A stretch of 64,000 nucleotides of DNA, from NCBI GenBank assembly GCA_900552125.1, contig URYK01000006.1, positions 1 to 64,000 on the forward strand, in the 5' to 3' direction. The stretch's first letter is position 1, and every line of letters begins with the position of its first letter. Both the position numbers and the translations under genes were made by a program. This stretch comes from an uncultured Solobacterium sp. (GTDB taxonomy: Bacteria; Bacillota_I; Bacilli_A; Erysipelotrichales; Erysipelotrichaceae). The notes beneath the pieces were generated by a model. The model made no database searches, had not been told where the DNA came from, and worked only from the letters and a program-made list of their open reading frames with translations. This document shows, in pieces, positions 38,037-46,232 of this stretch.

Positions 38037-38441
38037 ATGAGAAGAGTATATTTAAAAGCGAAAGAAGCAGAAAAGGAAATGCAGGAAGCAAGAGAAAGCA
38101 AAGAGTTTACAGGAAAAAATGAAAAGCTGTTGATCGAAAATCTTGTAAAATCTGCAAAAAACAACTCACGGATTGGAGATAAACTTCTCATGGTCATTGA
38201 TCCAATGGAAATCCATATTCCTGATTGGCAGAGAAGAATCAAACTTGAACGGGCTTATTCAATCGGTAATAATTATAACTCATACAAATGGGATGAGCCG
38301 AAAGTTCTGCTTTACAAGGGAATTCTTCTTTGTATTGATGGTCAGCATAGAATTTACGGAGCTTTTAAGGCAAAGAAAGATGCAGTTGTTGTAGAAGTTA
38401 TGGAATGCTCGCTTAAGAGAAATAATAGAATTAAAAAATAA
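38037..38441 (+). CDS. DGQHR/ParB-fold-like protein, cut at the C terminus
   Basis: A 134-residue protein. It has the DGQHR-type motif LCIDGQHRIYGAFKAKKDAVVVEVMEC after PMEIHIPDWQRRIKLERAYSI. In complete relatives this is a ParB-like nuclease/NTPase fold. Here the frame runs out right after VMECSLKR, and protein-like sequence continues in another frame (38407-38667), so a deletion or frameshift is likely. The ATG has AAAGAGG ahead. Confidence 0.7.
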   Translation: MRRVYLKAKEAEKEMQEARESKEFTGKNEKLLIENLVKSAKNNSRIGDKLLMVIDPMEIHIPDWQRRIKLERAYSIGNNYNSYKWDEPKVLLYKGILLCIDGQHRIYGAFKAKKDAVVVEVMECSLKRNNRIKK

Positions 38442-38667
38442 AAACGAAGAATATGAGCAGTGGTGTAAACAATTAGGAAGAAGATGTTTCGTCCATACAG
38501 GCGGAGCAATGTGTATGAGTTGTGGCATTGGATGTTGTGATTATATGTTAACATGTGAAGACTGGGACGCAATTACAAATTACATGCGAAAAAACAAATT
38601 GCCACGTACACCGGAAACATATGAAAAAGTAATGGAATTTATGAAAGACAGAAGATCAAAAAAGTAA
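38407..38667 (+). pseudogene. Cys-rich protein tail lacking its own start
   Basis: In the +1 frame relative to the preceding gene, an open stretch LREIIELKNKNEEYEQW.. continues to a stop at 38665. It contains a cysteine cluster (CFVHTGGAMCMSCGIGCC, then LTCEDWDAI) like a metal-binding site. There is no start codon until an internal ATG near 38509 and no ribosome site, so it is either the end of the preceding gene after a frameshift or the remnant of another gene. Confidence 0.5.
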
Positions 38668-38697
38668 TGAAAACAGTATTTGATTGGAGGAAATAAA

Positions 38698-38883
38698 ATG
38701 GAATGTCCAATGTGTAAAAATACAATCGGATTTAATTGTGGTACATGCATTGAATGTGGTTATAACTATTTAAAACATGACTTTGAATTTATAAAAGTGA
38801 ACGTTGATATTCTTGAAAATATTGTTCCGGAAAATATTTTAGAAGAATTGTTATATCAGCATCAAAAATATGTATCAAAATGA
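38698..38883 (+). CDS. Small zinc-ribbon protein
   Basis: A 61-residue protein starting MECPMCKNTIGFNCGTCIECGYNYLKHDFEF: two CX2C pairs bind one zinc. TTGGAGG lies before the ATG. The rest is a short helix. No further function visible. Confidence 0.7.
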   Translation: MECPMCKNTIGFNCGTCIECGYNYLKHDFEFIKVNVDILENIVPENILEELLYQHQKYVSK

Positions 38884-38914
38884 AAATCGTATTTCAATAT
38901 AAGAAAGGATAAAT

Positions 38915-39559
38915 ATGAAAACATTCAAAGTAAAAATTACAGAAGCTTATGAAAATCTTGATGAATCAGATTTATGTCAAATTATTAAAGGTCTAGACAA
39001 TTCTAAAGAAGTTGACGGAATCATTATTCAACTTCCCATTCCGGATAAATACAACATAAAAATATTACAACAGTTTATTAGTCCAGAAAAAGATGTTGAC
39101 GGATTTAGAAAAGATTCACTTTATAATCCATGTACACCACAGGGAATTGTTGACTGGCTTGAAGTTAATGACATTGATCTAAGAGGTAAATTAGTAACTG
39201 TATTAGGAAGAAGCGAGATAGTAGGAAAACCACTTGTAAATATGCTTATTGATAAAGGCGCAACAGTTATTAGTTGCAATAGCAAGACACAAAAATATCA
39301 CATGGAGAATTTTATGAAAATGTCAGACATTGTTATTTCTGCAATTGGCAAGCCTAAGAAGTTTGATTCATCTTATTTCGGCATCGATACTATTATCATA
39401 GATGTTGGTATAAACAGAGATGAAAACGGAAAGTTATGTGGAGATATTGATCAAAAAGATGTTGAAGCTTATTTTGGTAATTGTTGTTATGTAACACCTG
39501 TGCCTGGAGGGGTGGGATTGCTTACAAGAGTCACGTTGTTAAAAAACGTAATGAAATAA
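38915..39559 (+). CDS. folD: FolD-like methylene-THF dehydrogenase/cyclohydrolase, N-terminally short
   Basis: The 214-residue protein matches FolD from about residue 65 on: VDGIIIQLPIPDKYN, ISPEKDVDGF, PCTPQGIVDWLE, the NADP-binding VTVLGRSEIVGKPLVNMLIDKGATV, and the closing CCYVTPVPGGVGLLTRVTLL. Complete FolD is about 280 residues; the N-terminal part with the YxxxK catalytic lysine is absent. The gene has its own AAAGGA site, so it may be translated, but one-carbon activity is doubtful. Phage FolD would support thymidylate or purine supply together with NrdDG and dUTPase. Confidence 0.8.
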   Translation: MKTFKVKITEAYENLDESDLCQIIKGLDNSKEVDGIIIQLPIPDKYNIKILQQFISPEKDVDGFRKDSLYNPCTPQGIVDWLEVNDIDLRGKLVTVLGRSEIVGKPLVNMLIDKGATVISCNSKTQKYHMENFMKMSDIVISAIGKPKKFDSSYFGIDTIIIDVGINRDENGKLCGDIDQKDVEAYFGNCCYVTPVPGGVGLLTRVTLLKNVMK

Positions 39560-39575
39560 TCAAGGAGTAGAGAAT

Positions 39576-39974
39576 ATGACGATAGAAGGAATTATTAAAG
39601 ATTTTAATATAGACACGTATATTTTTATTCCGAAAAGCCATCTCGATTACTTTATTAAGAAAGCCAAATATATCGATGTATATGAGTATTGGTATGATAT
39701 TTTTAATCCAGAAAATAACATATGGATAGATATCGAAGGAATGGGATATGGATGTATGTGGTCAAATACAAAACTACGTGAATATTCAAAAATTCTTCAA
39801 AAACGAGCTATTAAAAAGTTTGCGCTAACTCTTATAAGTGATTTAAAACCGGAAAATGAAATTCTTTATTATCAACAGGATGGTGATAATTGTTACGGTT
39901 TTATAAATAAGGATGGTACTTGTTATACAAGAATACGAATTAGTGACAAAGAATTAGATAGAAAGGTTTGGTAA
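39576..39974 (+). CDS. Phage protein of unknown function
   Basis: A 132-residue protein (MTIEGIIKDFNIDTYIFIPKSHLDYFIKKAKYIDVYEYWYDIFNPENNIWIDIEGMGYGC..) rich in aromatic residues. AAGGAG precedes the ATG. It forms a tight run with its neighbours. No motif recognised. Confidence 0.55.
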   Translation: MTIEGIIKDFNIDTYIFIPKSHLDYFIKKAKYIDVYEYWYDIFNPENNIWIDIEGMGYGCMWSNTKLREYSKILQKRAIKKFALTLISDLKPENEILYYQQDGDNCYGFINKDGTCYTRIRISDKELDRKVW

Positions 39975-39978
39975 TGAT

Positions 39979-40164
39979 ATGTGTAACTACTGTGAAGAAA
40001 ATTCTCCTGAATGCTGCATTTACATTGATCCATTATCTAATGATTATTACTTAGACATCGAAACTTCAGAATGGGATGAGTATGATGATGGATTTGTACA
40101 TCATATAGAATATATTAACTATTGCCCGTGGTGTGGTAGAAAATTAAATGAAAGAAAGGATTAA
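39979..40164 (+). CDS. Small zinc-binding phage protein
   Basis: A 61-residue acidic protein with MCNYCEEN at the start and YCPWCGRKLNER at the end; the two CX2C pairs suggest one zinc site. The middle is acidic (DIETSEWDEYDDG). It follows the preceding stop by 4 nt. Confidence 0.6.
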   Translation: MCNYCEENSPECCIYIDPLSNDYYLDIETSEWDEYDDGFVHHIEYINYCPWCGRKLNERKD

Positions 40165-40171
40165 TAGAAGA

Positions 40172-40369
40172 ATGAAATTATATGTCATAAGCGCAGATAC
40201 ATACAACGGTTCATGGGGTTCTCGGATTAGTATGTTTGGTGTATTTGACGAAGAACATGTATACGATGCACTAGAAGAATTGGAAAAAGAATACGATTAC
40301 TATTTTGAAGTAAATGAAATAAGTCTAAATGAGTGCAACGAAACGTATCTTGGTGGATATTTTGAGTAG
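40172..40369 (+). CDS. Small phage protein of unknown function
   Basis: A 65-residue protein (MKLYVISADTYNGSWGSRISMFGVFDEEHVYDALEELEKEY..). The ATG at 40172 is preferred to the upstream ATG at 40148, which would overlap the previous gene. Confidence 0.5.
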   Translation: MKLYVISADTYNGSWGSRISMFGVFDEEHVYDALEELEKEYDYYFEVNEISLNECNETYLGGYFE

Positions 40370-40398
40370 ATGAAACTGCGCTTTCGAAGGAGAGATAA

Positions 40399-40821
40399 AT
40401 GAGAAAGAAATTAATTAGTATGTTAACTGTTATCACATGTTTGGTAGCATTATTCACTGGTTGTGGTAATAAAAGCGAAGATATGAGCAATGAAATATTA
40501 CAATTGCAAAATCAGATTGATGACTTAAATCATCAAAAAGATAAACTTGAAACAGAAGTTGTTGACAAAAAGATTGAGAATGGCACTGCCGTATATGTAG
40601 TCACAATTAATGTGGCTCAGTCACATCCGTTTTGGGACATTGGCTCGAATATTAAAGATAATATGAATGATGTGGATATTGATATTCCTGTTAGTAAAGA
40701 GTTTTATGATTCTGTAAATGTAGGAACTGTACTTGATGACTCATTCAGAATGGGATCGTTTATTATGAGTGGTTCATATGGATCATGGGATATTACTGTT
40801 TCTGATAAAAAAGTTGAGTAA
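40399..40821 (+). CDS. Phage-encoded lipoprotein
   Basis: A 140-residue protein with a lipoprotein signal peptide: MRKKLISMLTVITCLVALFTGC, lipidation at Cys22. A coiled coil follows (NEILQLQNQIDDLNHQKDKLETEV), then a beta-rich domain. AAGGAGAG precedes the start. Lipoproteins expressed by prophages often alter the host surface or block superinfection; here that is only a possibility. Confidence 0.75.
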   Translation: MRKKLISMLTVITCLVALFTGCGNKSEDMSNEILQLQNQIDDLNHQKDKLETEVVDKKIENGTAVYVVTINVAQSHPFWDIGSNIKDNMNDVDIDIPVSKEFYDSVNVGTVLDDSFRMGSFIMSGSYGSWDITVSDKKVE

Positions 40822-40834
40822 GGAGAATAAACAT

Positions 40835-41083
40835 ATGGAAGTTGCAGCAGATACGAAAGTGATAACCATACATATGAAATGTGATGGATGTGGGGAAGGA
40901 TATATGTTGAAAGATGGAGAAATGTTATTTGATCATGGAATGATGATTTCTCCAGCACGATATAAACACAGATGTAATAAATGTGGAAATGTTGAGTATT
41001 ATACAAGATGTTATCCGATATATAAATATGTCCAGTTGGAAGATTTTAGAGAAATGACTTTTGAAGAAAGATTAGTACCGTAA
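40835..41083 (+). CDS. Small zinc-ribbon-like phage protein
   Basis: An 82-residue protein with MKCDGCGEGYML and KHRCNKCGNVEYY, two CX2C pairs forming a zinc ribbon. The ATG at 40835 follows AAGGAG and is used instead of a longer frame beginning inside the lipoprotein gene. Confidence 0.7.
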   Translation: MEVAADTKVITIHMKCDGCGEGYMLKDGEMLFDHGMMISPARYKHRCNKCGNVEYYTRCYPIYKYVQLEDFREMTFEERLVP

Positions 41084-41116
41084 GAAATGTACGATTGATC
41101 GGAAGGAGATATAAGA

Positions 41117-41677
41117 ATGGCAATAGAAACGACTCCAAGTTATTATAATCAAAAACTTCTAGATTTAATTGAAGAAGCGAGGAAAGACGGTATTAAATTA
41201 TCCAATGAGATTTTTGTAGAAACAGAAGAAGAAAAATTCCCAGTGATGGAAGTATTCTTCGTAAATAATACCACATATGAAGAATTTGGACGATTTAATA
41301 TCTATAAGAGAACAGTAAAAATATCTCAGGAAGATTATGATGAGATAGTTGCTTATGCGAAAAAGAATGACTGTAAAAATATTAAATGCAATTATAATAA
41401 TGGTGATGAGCTTATAGAAAGAATAATTTATAGCAATGATGAATCTGGTTTTGACTTTTCTTTAGCGAACATTGGTGGAAACATAGAGATTAAATACAAC
41501 AATTATCGTGTTTATAGCGATAAGGATGAGTGTGTAGATTTATTCCTAACTAAGGAAAATGACGACGATGATTTTCCAAGAGGATATATTAGTTTCTATA
41601 TTATGAATCGTAGTGATTTTGAAAAAGCAGAAAATGTAAATTTAAATTTAGAGAAATTCATGAGAGACAACAAGTAA
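41117..41677 (+). CDS. Phage protein of unknown function
   Basis: A 186-residue acidic protein (EEARKDGIKLSNEIFVETEEEKFPVMEVFFVNN.., later DLFLTKENDDDDFPRG). GGAAGGAG precedes the ATG. No motif recognised. AAGGAGGA after its stop marks the next gene. Confidence 0.55.
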   Translation: MAIETTPSYYNQKLLDLIEEARKDGIKLSNEIFVETEEEKFPVMEVFFVNNTTYEEFGRFNIYKRTVKISQEDYDEIVAYAKKNDCKNIKCNYNNGDELIERIIYSNDESGFDFSLANIGGNIEIKYNNYRVYSDKDECVDLFLTKENDDDDFPRGYISFYIMNRSDFEKAENVNLNLEKFMRDNK

Positions 41678-41703
41678 ACCGTTGTTTCATAAGGAGGAAT
41701 ATT

Positions 41704-42152
41704 TTGAAGATAGAAACTAATAATTTAGATATATTAATGAAGAATGTAGAAGTATTGCTGTTGATAAGCGTACAGGCGATATTAATTCATGCGATTATAT
41801 TACATGTCACAATTGCGTATTTAATGACGACATGAATTGTGACAAATTAAGAAGAGAATGGGCTGAATCGGAGTACGCCGAAAAGCTGGTGATAAGCAAG
41901 AGAGATAAAACATTTTTAGATTATCTTGACAAGAAATTGAAATATATTGTGAAAGATTCAAATGGTGGGTTGTTTGCATATAAAGCACAACCAAGAAAAG
42001 CTGAAGCGTATTGTAATTGGTTTGGTGATGGTTGTTTAAATTTGTATGTGCGTTTCAATGTTGACTTTCCGATGGTCAAATGGGAAGATGACGAACCGTG
42101 GCTTATTGAGAATTTGAAGAAGTTAGAGGTGGTAGAAGAATATGAAAAATAA
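41704..42152 (+). pseudogene. Cys-containing phage protein with an early frameshift
   Basis: The ribosome site GGAGGA leads to a TTG start at 41704 (LKIETNNLDILMKN..), but protein-like sequence continues in another frame from about 41740: EECRSIAVDKRTGDINSCDYITCHNCVFNDDMNC, then the open region to 42152. The annotated-looking ATG at 41832 would cut this conserved-looking Cys region. A one-base indel near 41740 is the simplest reading. Confidence 0.55.
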
Positions 42153-42354
42153 TGAGAATAATCCAATAGATTATACAATTGTAAGTAAACCTGCTTTCAT
42201 AAATTTTATATGTCCTCATTGCTTTAATGATGTAGAAGTTCCATTTTCTGATGTGGATTTTAAGACGGATTATTGGAGCGATGGAGCGCATTGTAATTGT
42301 CCTTTATGTGATAAGGAAGTTGAGTTATTCGACTGTTCAGATTGGCTCAACTAA
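42142..42354 (+). CDS. Small zinc-ribbon protein
   Basis: A 70-residue protein with FICPHCFNDVEVPFSD and CNCPLCDKEVELFDC, a CX2C/CX2C zinc ribbon. It overlaps the preceding stop by 11 nt. Its last codons (SDWLN) run into the NrdD-intein fragment, so its own end may also be altered. Confidence 0.65.
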   Translation: MKNNENNPIDYTIVSKPAFINFICPHCFNDVEVPFSDVDFKTDYWSDGAHCNCPLCDKEVELFDCSDWLN

Positions 42355-43714
42355 CAAAGAGCTTGCTTTGGGACAGATGGCTTTGGCTCAATCTCTTGGA
42401 ATGCCAGCAAGAATTTATCATAACCATTACACAAAGAAAAATCCTGAATTGATCAGATATAGGGTTGAATTCTATCCAAATGATGAACTGGTTAATCACA
42501 TTGTTTGCAAAAAGAAATGTGACAACTATATTGAATCAAGTGTTTCTGGATATACAATCGAATCAGAAATCATTAAAATTATCCCTGTACATAAAAAAAT
42601 GTATAGTTACGATGTTACGACATCTAGCGCACATTTTGAAGTAAGTGGAATTTATAGTCATAATTGTCGCTCCTTCCTTACAGTAGATAGGTTCTCTGAT
42701 AAAGTTGGCAATATTTCTAATGCAAAAAACTTTGACAAAACAAAGCATAAATATTATGGACGTTTCAATCAGGGGGTTGTAACAATTTCCTTACCCGACA
42801 TTGCTTTATCTTCGGACGGTGATATTAATAAATTTTGGGAGATTTTTGACGAACGAACTGAGTTATGCCATAAAGCATTAAAATTTAGACACAACCGCTT
42901 GCTTGGAACTTCTTCGGATGTAGCTCCAATTCTTTGGCAATATGGTGCATTGGCACGTTTGAAAAAACATGAAAAAATTAGTCGACTTCTTTATGATGGA
43001 TATTCTACCATTTCACTTGGATATGCAGGATTATATGAGTGTGTAAAATTTATGACAGGTCATTCTCATTCTGATGAAGGTGTAGGAGAAGAATTTGGTT
43101 TAAAAGTTATGCAAGCCCTAAATGACAAGTGTAATCAATGGAAAGAAGAAGAAAACATTGATTATAGCCTTTATGGGACACCATTAGAATCGACAACTTA
43201 TAAATTTGCCAAAAGTTTAAAGAATAGATTCGGAAAAGATGTGTTTGTAAAAATTGATGGCAAGGATAGAAATTATATAACAAATTCTTATCACATTCCA
43301 GTCTTTGAACCAATTACTGCTTTTGAGAAACTTAGAATCGAATCAAAATTCCAGAAGTTAAGTCCTGGCGGAGCAATTTCATATATAGAAATTCCAAGTA
43401 TGACGCATAATATTCCGGCAATTTTAGAAGTAATTAAATTTATTTATAATAACATTATGTATGCAGAGATTAATACAAAAAATTGTTATTGTGAAAAATG
43501 CGGATTCGATGGAGATATTCCATTGGTTGAGGATGAAGACGGTATTCTTAAATGGAAGTGTCCGAATTGTGGCAATACAGATAACACAACAATGGATATT
43601 GCATTTAGAGTTTGTGGATACATCGGTACTGCAAAAAATGGTGGAAATCAAGGAAGATATGGGGATATTCATGATAGAGTATATCATTTAGATGATACGG
43701 AATATGAGGAATAA
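42341..43714 (+). pseudogene. nrdD: Anaerobic ribonucleotide reductase (NrdD), C-terminal half preceded by the end of an intein
   Basis: From 42341 the frame reads GSTNKELALGQMALAQSLGMPARIY, as in the end of a homing-nuclease domain, then intein blocks F and G (MYSYDVTTSSAHFEVSGIYSHN) ending in HN before Cys. The extein begins CRSFLTVDRFSDK, that is at the NrdD active-site cysteine, and continues through a zinc site (CEKCGF..CPNCGN) to the glycyl radical motif RVCGYIG and the stop. The NrdD N-terminal half and the N-terminal half of the intein are missing, with no start codon or ribosome site. It cannot make a working class III reductase alone. Confidence 0.88.
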
Positions 43715-43716
43715 AA

Positions 43717-44214
43717 ATGAATTATGCACAAATCAGATCAATGGACATTTCGAATGGAGAAGGAGTTGGAGTCTCCATTTTTGTACAAGGATGTCCAATC
43801 CATTGCAAAGGATGCTTTAATTCAGAGGCATGGGATTTTAATGGTGGTAAAGAATGGACTGAAGAAAAGAAAAATATGTTATTAGAATTATTAAATAAAC
43901 CATACATTTCACGATTTAGTGTGTTAGGTGGAGAACCTTTAGCCAAACAAAATATGCAAGACATTTGTAAACTCTGTAAAGAAATCAAAGATAAGTTTCC
44001 AGAGAAAAAGATTTGGTTATATTCTGGATATCAATATGAATCATTAAGTAGGGAACAATTTAAAGTTTTATTTTTCGTAGATGTTCTTGTCGATGGACGT
44101 TATGATGAAACTTTAAAAAATCCAAGTCTAAAATTTCGTGGCTCGTCAAATCAAAGAGTCATCAATATCCCAGAAACATTAAAACAGAATAAAGTAATTC
44201 TATATTGCGATTAA
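43717..44214 (+). CDS. nrdG: Anaerobic ribonucleotide reductase activating protein
   Basis: The 165-residue radical SAM activase would generate the glycyl radical on NrdD. It has the CPIHCKGC motif (CX3CX2C) near residue 26, GFNSEAWDF-type FNSEAWDFNGG after it and SVLGGEPL. Length is normal and the frame intact; GAGGA precedes the ATG, 2 nt after the nrdD stop. With local nrdD broken, it could only act on the host enzyme. Confidence 0.92.
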   Translation: MNYAQIRSMDISNGEGVGVSIFVQGCPIHCKGCFNSEAWDFNGGKEWTEEKKNMLLELLNKPYISRFSVLGGEPLAKQNMQDICKLCKEIKDKFPEKKIWLYSGYQYESLSREQFKVLFFVDVLVDGRYDETLKNPSLKFRGSSNQRVINIPETLKQNKVILYCD

Positions 44215-44223
44215 GATCCATCT

Positions 44224-44270
44224 AAAATCGTAAAAAATAGGAGTGTTATATTTCTATAGCACTCCTAAAA
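44224..44270 (+). terminator. Terminator after nrdG with the conserved 18-nt lead-in
   Basis: TAGGAGTG (44238-44245) pairs with CACTCCTA (44260-44267). It is preceded by AAAATCGTAAAAAATAGG, identical to the sequence before the integrase terminator. Confidence 0.8.
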
Positions 44271-44293
44271 ATAAAAGAAAAGAGAATAATAAA

Positions 44294-44572
44294 TTGACAA
44301 ATGAACAAGGAATAAAGAAGAAAGACATCCTATATTATGCTCAAATCCTTCCCAATGTTGGCATATATAATGTTTGTGAAATGATAGTCTGTACTTTATA
44401 CGAAGATTATTTTGCTTGCATGGATAAGCGTGAAAAGAAAAGATATTTATTTAATTATTCCGATATCGACAAAATTCTTTTTGCGAATAGATTGGAAGCA
44501 TTAACTCTCGTAACGGATGCAGAAAAAGATAAACCAAAAGTTAGCAACGAAAGATTCTATGAAGAAGATTAG
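44294..44572 (+). CDS. Phage protein of unknown function
   Basis: A 92-residue protein from a TTG start (LTNEQGIKKKDILYYAQILPNVGIYNVCEMIVCTLYEDYFACMDKREKKRYLFNYSDID). The ATG at 44243 lies inside the terminator hairpin and is rejected. The sequence looks like a small single-domain regulator of the kind common in Firmicutes phages, but I cannot name it. Confidence 0.55.
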   Translation: MTNEQGIKKKDILYYAQILPNVGIYNVCEMIVCTLYEDYFACMDKREKKRYLFNYSDIDKILFANRLEALTLVTDAEKDKPKVSNERFYEED

Positions 44573-44589
44573 AAAGAAGTGATAAATAA

Positions 44590-45321
44590 TTGGAATACCT
44601 TACAACAAAATATAAGGGGAAATACCGTCTGAAATGTGAAGTTGATAAAGTGACAAATGATTTTCCAAAAACATTGAAAGATACGTATGAGGATGCAGAT
44701 GTTTATATTGATTGCAGCTTCGGGAATAAAATATTTTATTATGGCAAAGGAATTTTGCAATCGTATATTCCATCTCTTCAACGAGGTAGAAATATTATTC
44801 GTAAGTTATATGCAGAGAATATTAATCCGGAAAACGTATCTATTTTAAAGTCCGGAAAAGGTACTACATATAAAATAATCGATCACAAACAATTCAATTC
44901 TGATATCAAAAACTCAAAATTTATTTTTGATATTCTGGAAACAAATTCAGAAGTAATGTTTAAATTCTATGAGAAAAACTCAGATAAAATCATTCCATTA
45001 TTAAAACCAAAGACATCCGGTGCTGATATTTCTCCATTCAGTCCTAAAAATCTTCCTAAGATAGAATACCTCATACCAAAGGACGAGTTAAGAGAATATG
45101 AAGATATAATCAATCCTTTAAAAGAAGATGGTAAATTGCTTACCTTATCAAAACTGACTCAAAATTACATCAAATTATTGAGTAAAAAACGTTTGTATAG
45201 AGGAGTTGATATGAAATCCTATATGCGTAAAAAGATGCTAAAAGGAAAAGAATTTATTCATTCTGAAGGACACTGGAATGATTATTTAAAATATTTAAAG
45301 AAGGAGATTCCAAATGCTTAA
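44590..45321 (+). CDS. Phage protein of unknown function
   Basis: A 243-residue protein, TTG start. The N-terminal part (EYLTTKYKGKYRLKCEVDK.., then IDCSFGNKIFYYGKGILQSYIPSLQRGRNIIRKL) and the C-terminal ELREYEDIINPLKEDGKLLTLSKLTQNYI suggest a two-domain protein. Such proteins recur near dUTPase genes in phages. It overlaps the next gene by 8 nt. Confidence 0.6.
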   Translation: MEYLTTKYKGKYRLKCEVDKVTNDFPKTLKDTYEDADVYIDCSFGNKIFYYGKGILQSYIPSLQRGRNIIRKLYAENINPENVSILKSGKGTTYKIIDHKQFNSDIKNSKFIFDILETNSEVMFKFYEKNSDKIIPLLKPKTSGADISPFSPKNLPKIEYLIPKDELREYEDIINPLKEDGKLLTLSKLTQNYIKLLSKKRLYRGVDMKSYMRKKMLKGKEFIHSEGHWNDYLKYLKKEIPNA

Positions 45322-45694
45322 ACGAGAAAGGTATAAATTATCGAAAAATCTTACTGCACTAAAACTCCACAAAAATGGATTCAAAAATGGTACGTATAGA
45401 TGCAATGTCTACAAGGATATGTTTTATTTTTTAATGATAATTGATGCAGATAATAACGACTGGTCTTATCAAGTGGTGGACAAAGACAACAATATATATG
45501 CTCAATATTATGACAGAGAATATGGTATTAACGAAGTCGTTGAAAAGATCGATAAGATCATAAATGAAGTAATTAATGAAATGGTAAAAGAAGAAATTTT
45601 GGAGGTTAAAAAATATGGAAAATACAAAAACAACAGAAAAAGTAAACATGACAAGCACAGCAAGAAGAGTGGCAAAATTTCACAAAGTAAGTAA
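45314..45694 (+). CDS. Small phage protein of unknown function
   Basis: A 126-residue protein (MLKRERYKLSKNLTALKLHKNGF.., VYKDMFYFLMIIDADNNDWSYQVVDKDNNIYAQYYDREYG). AAGGAG precedes the ATG. The last 26 residues overlap the dUTPase gene in another frame and are low-complexity Lys/Ser, so the original stop may have been earlier or a frameshift may have lengthened it. Confidence 0.55.
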   Translation: MLKRERYKLSKNLTALKLHKNGFKNGTYRCNVYKDMFYFLMIIDADNNDWSYQVVDKDNNIYAQYYDREYGINEVVEKIDKIINEVINEMVKEEILEVKKYGKYKNNRKSKHDKHSKKSGKISQSK

Positions 45695-46154
45695 AGATCA
45701 GTTTTTTAGTGACTGTGCAGACAATCATTGGTATCTCGCTGAAAGTGCTTATGATAAATTAGAATTGCCAAAAAGAGCTACAACAGGATCAGCCGGTTAT
45801 GATTTCTTTGCTCCAATGAATATTAGACTCAAACCGGGCAAATCAGTTACAATCCCTACAGGCATTTGTTGCGAAATGAATCCAGATTATGCATTGTTTA
45901 TTTTGCCTAGAAGTGGACTTGGTTTTAAATATCAGATGATGCTGTCAAATACTTTAGCCCTAATAGATTCTGATTATTTTTATTCTGATAATGAAGGGCA
46001 TATTATGATTAAGCTTGTAAATCGTGGAGATAAAGAAATTAATATTCCTGCCGGGAAAGGATTTGCACAAGGGGTGTTTATGCAGTATGGAATTACAGCA
46101 GATGATAATTGTGATGGCGTAAGGAATGGTGGATTTGGAAGTACTACAGACTAA
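45615..46154 (+). CDS. dut: dUTP diphosphatase (trimeric dUTPase)
   Basis: The 179-residue enzyme hydrolyses dUTP to dUMP and keeps uracil out of phage DNA. The five conserved motifs are visible: AGYDFFAP, LPRSGLGFKYQM, ALIDSDYF (with the catalytic Asp), GDKEINIPAGKGFAQGVF and the C-terminal P-loop-like RNGGFGSTT. A 50-residue N-terminal extension is longer than usual. TTGGAGG precedes the ATG. Together with nrdG and folD it forms a nucleotide-supply group. Confidence 0.93.
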   Translation: MENTKTTEKVNMTSTARRVAKFHKVSKDQFFSDCADNHWYLAESAYDKLELPKRATTGSAGYDFFAPMNIRLKPGKSVTIPTGICCEMNPDYALFILPRSGLGFKYQMMLSNTLALIDSDYFYSDNEGHIMIKLVNRGDKEINIPAGKGFAQGVFMQYGITADDNCDGVRNGGFGSTTD

Positions 46155-46179
46155 ACTATTAAGTAAATAACATAAAAAT

Positions 46180-46207
46180 TTGGGTGATACTAAAATCACC
46201 CTATTTG
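46180..46207 (+). terminator. Terminator after dut
   Basis: GGGTGAT (46182-46188) pairs with ATCACCC (46195-46201), then TATTTGC. The AT-rich tail is short. Confidence 0.7.
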
Positions 46208-46232
46208 CATTTTGTTTTACGGAGGAATATGT

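Larger units (their letters stand above)
34380..38375 (+). repeat. Strand-biased enrichment of the word AAGGCA
   Basis: By eye I count about 22 copies of AAGGCA on the plus strand in 4 kb (for example 34388, 34679, 34990, 35247, 35704, 35710, 35769, 36331, 36392, 36630, 36836, 37993, 38367) and essentially none of its complement TGCCTT. Copies fall in different reading frames and in gaps between genes. Around one would be expected by base composition. The preferred context is AAAGGCAAA. Confidence 0.7.

Noticed and set aside
42251..42340. Start codon at 42251 for the NrdD/intein frame
   Set aside because: The stretch is the zinc-ribbon gene read in another frame; it has no ribosome site and no similarity to intein.
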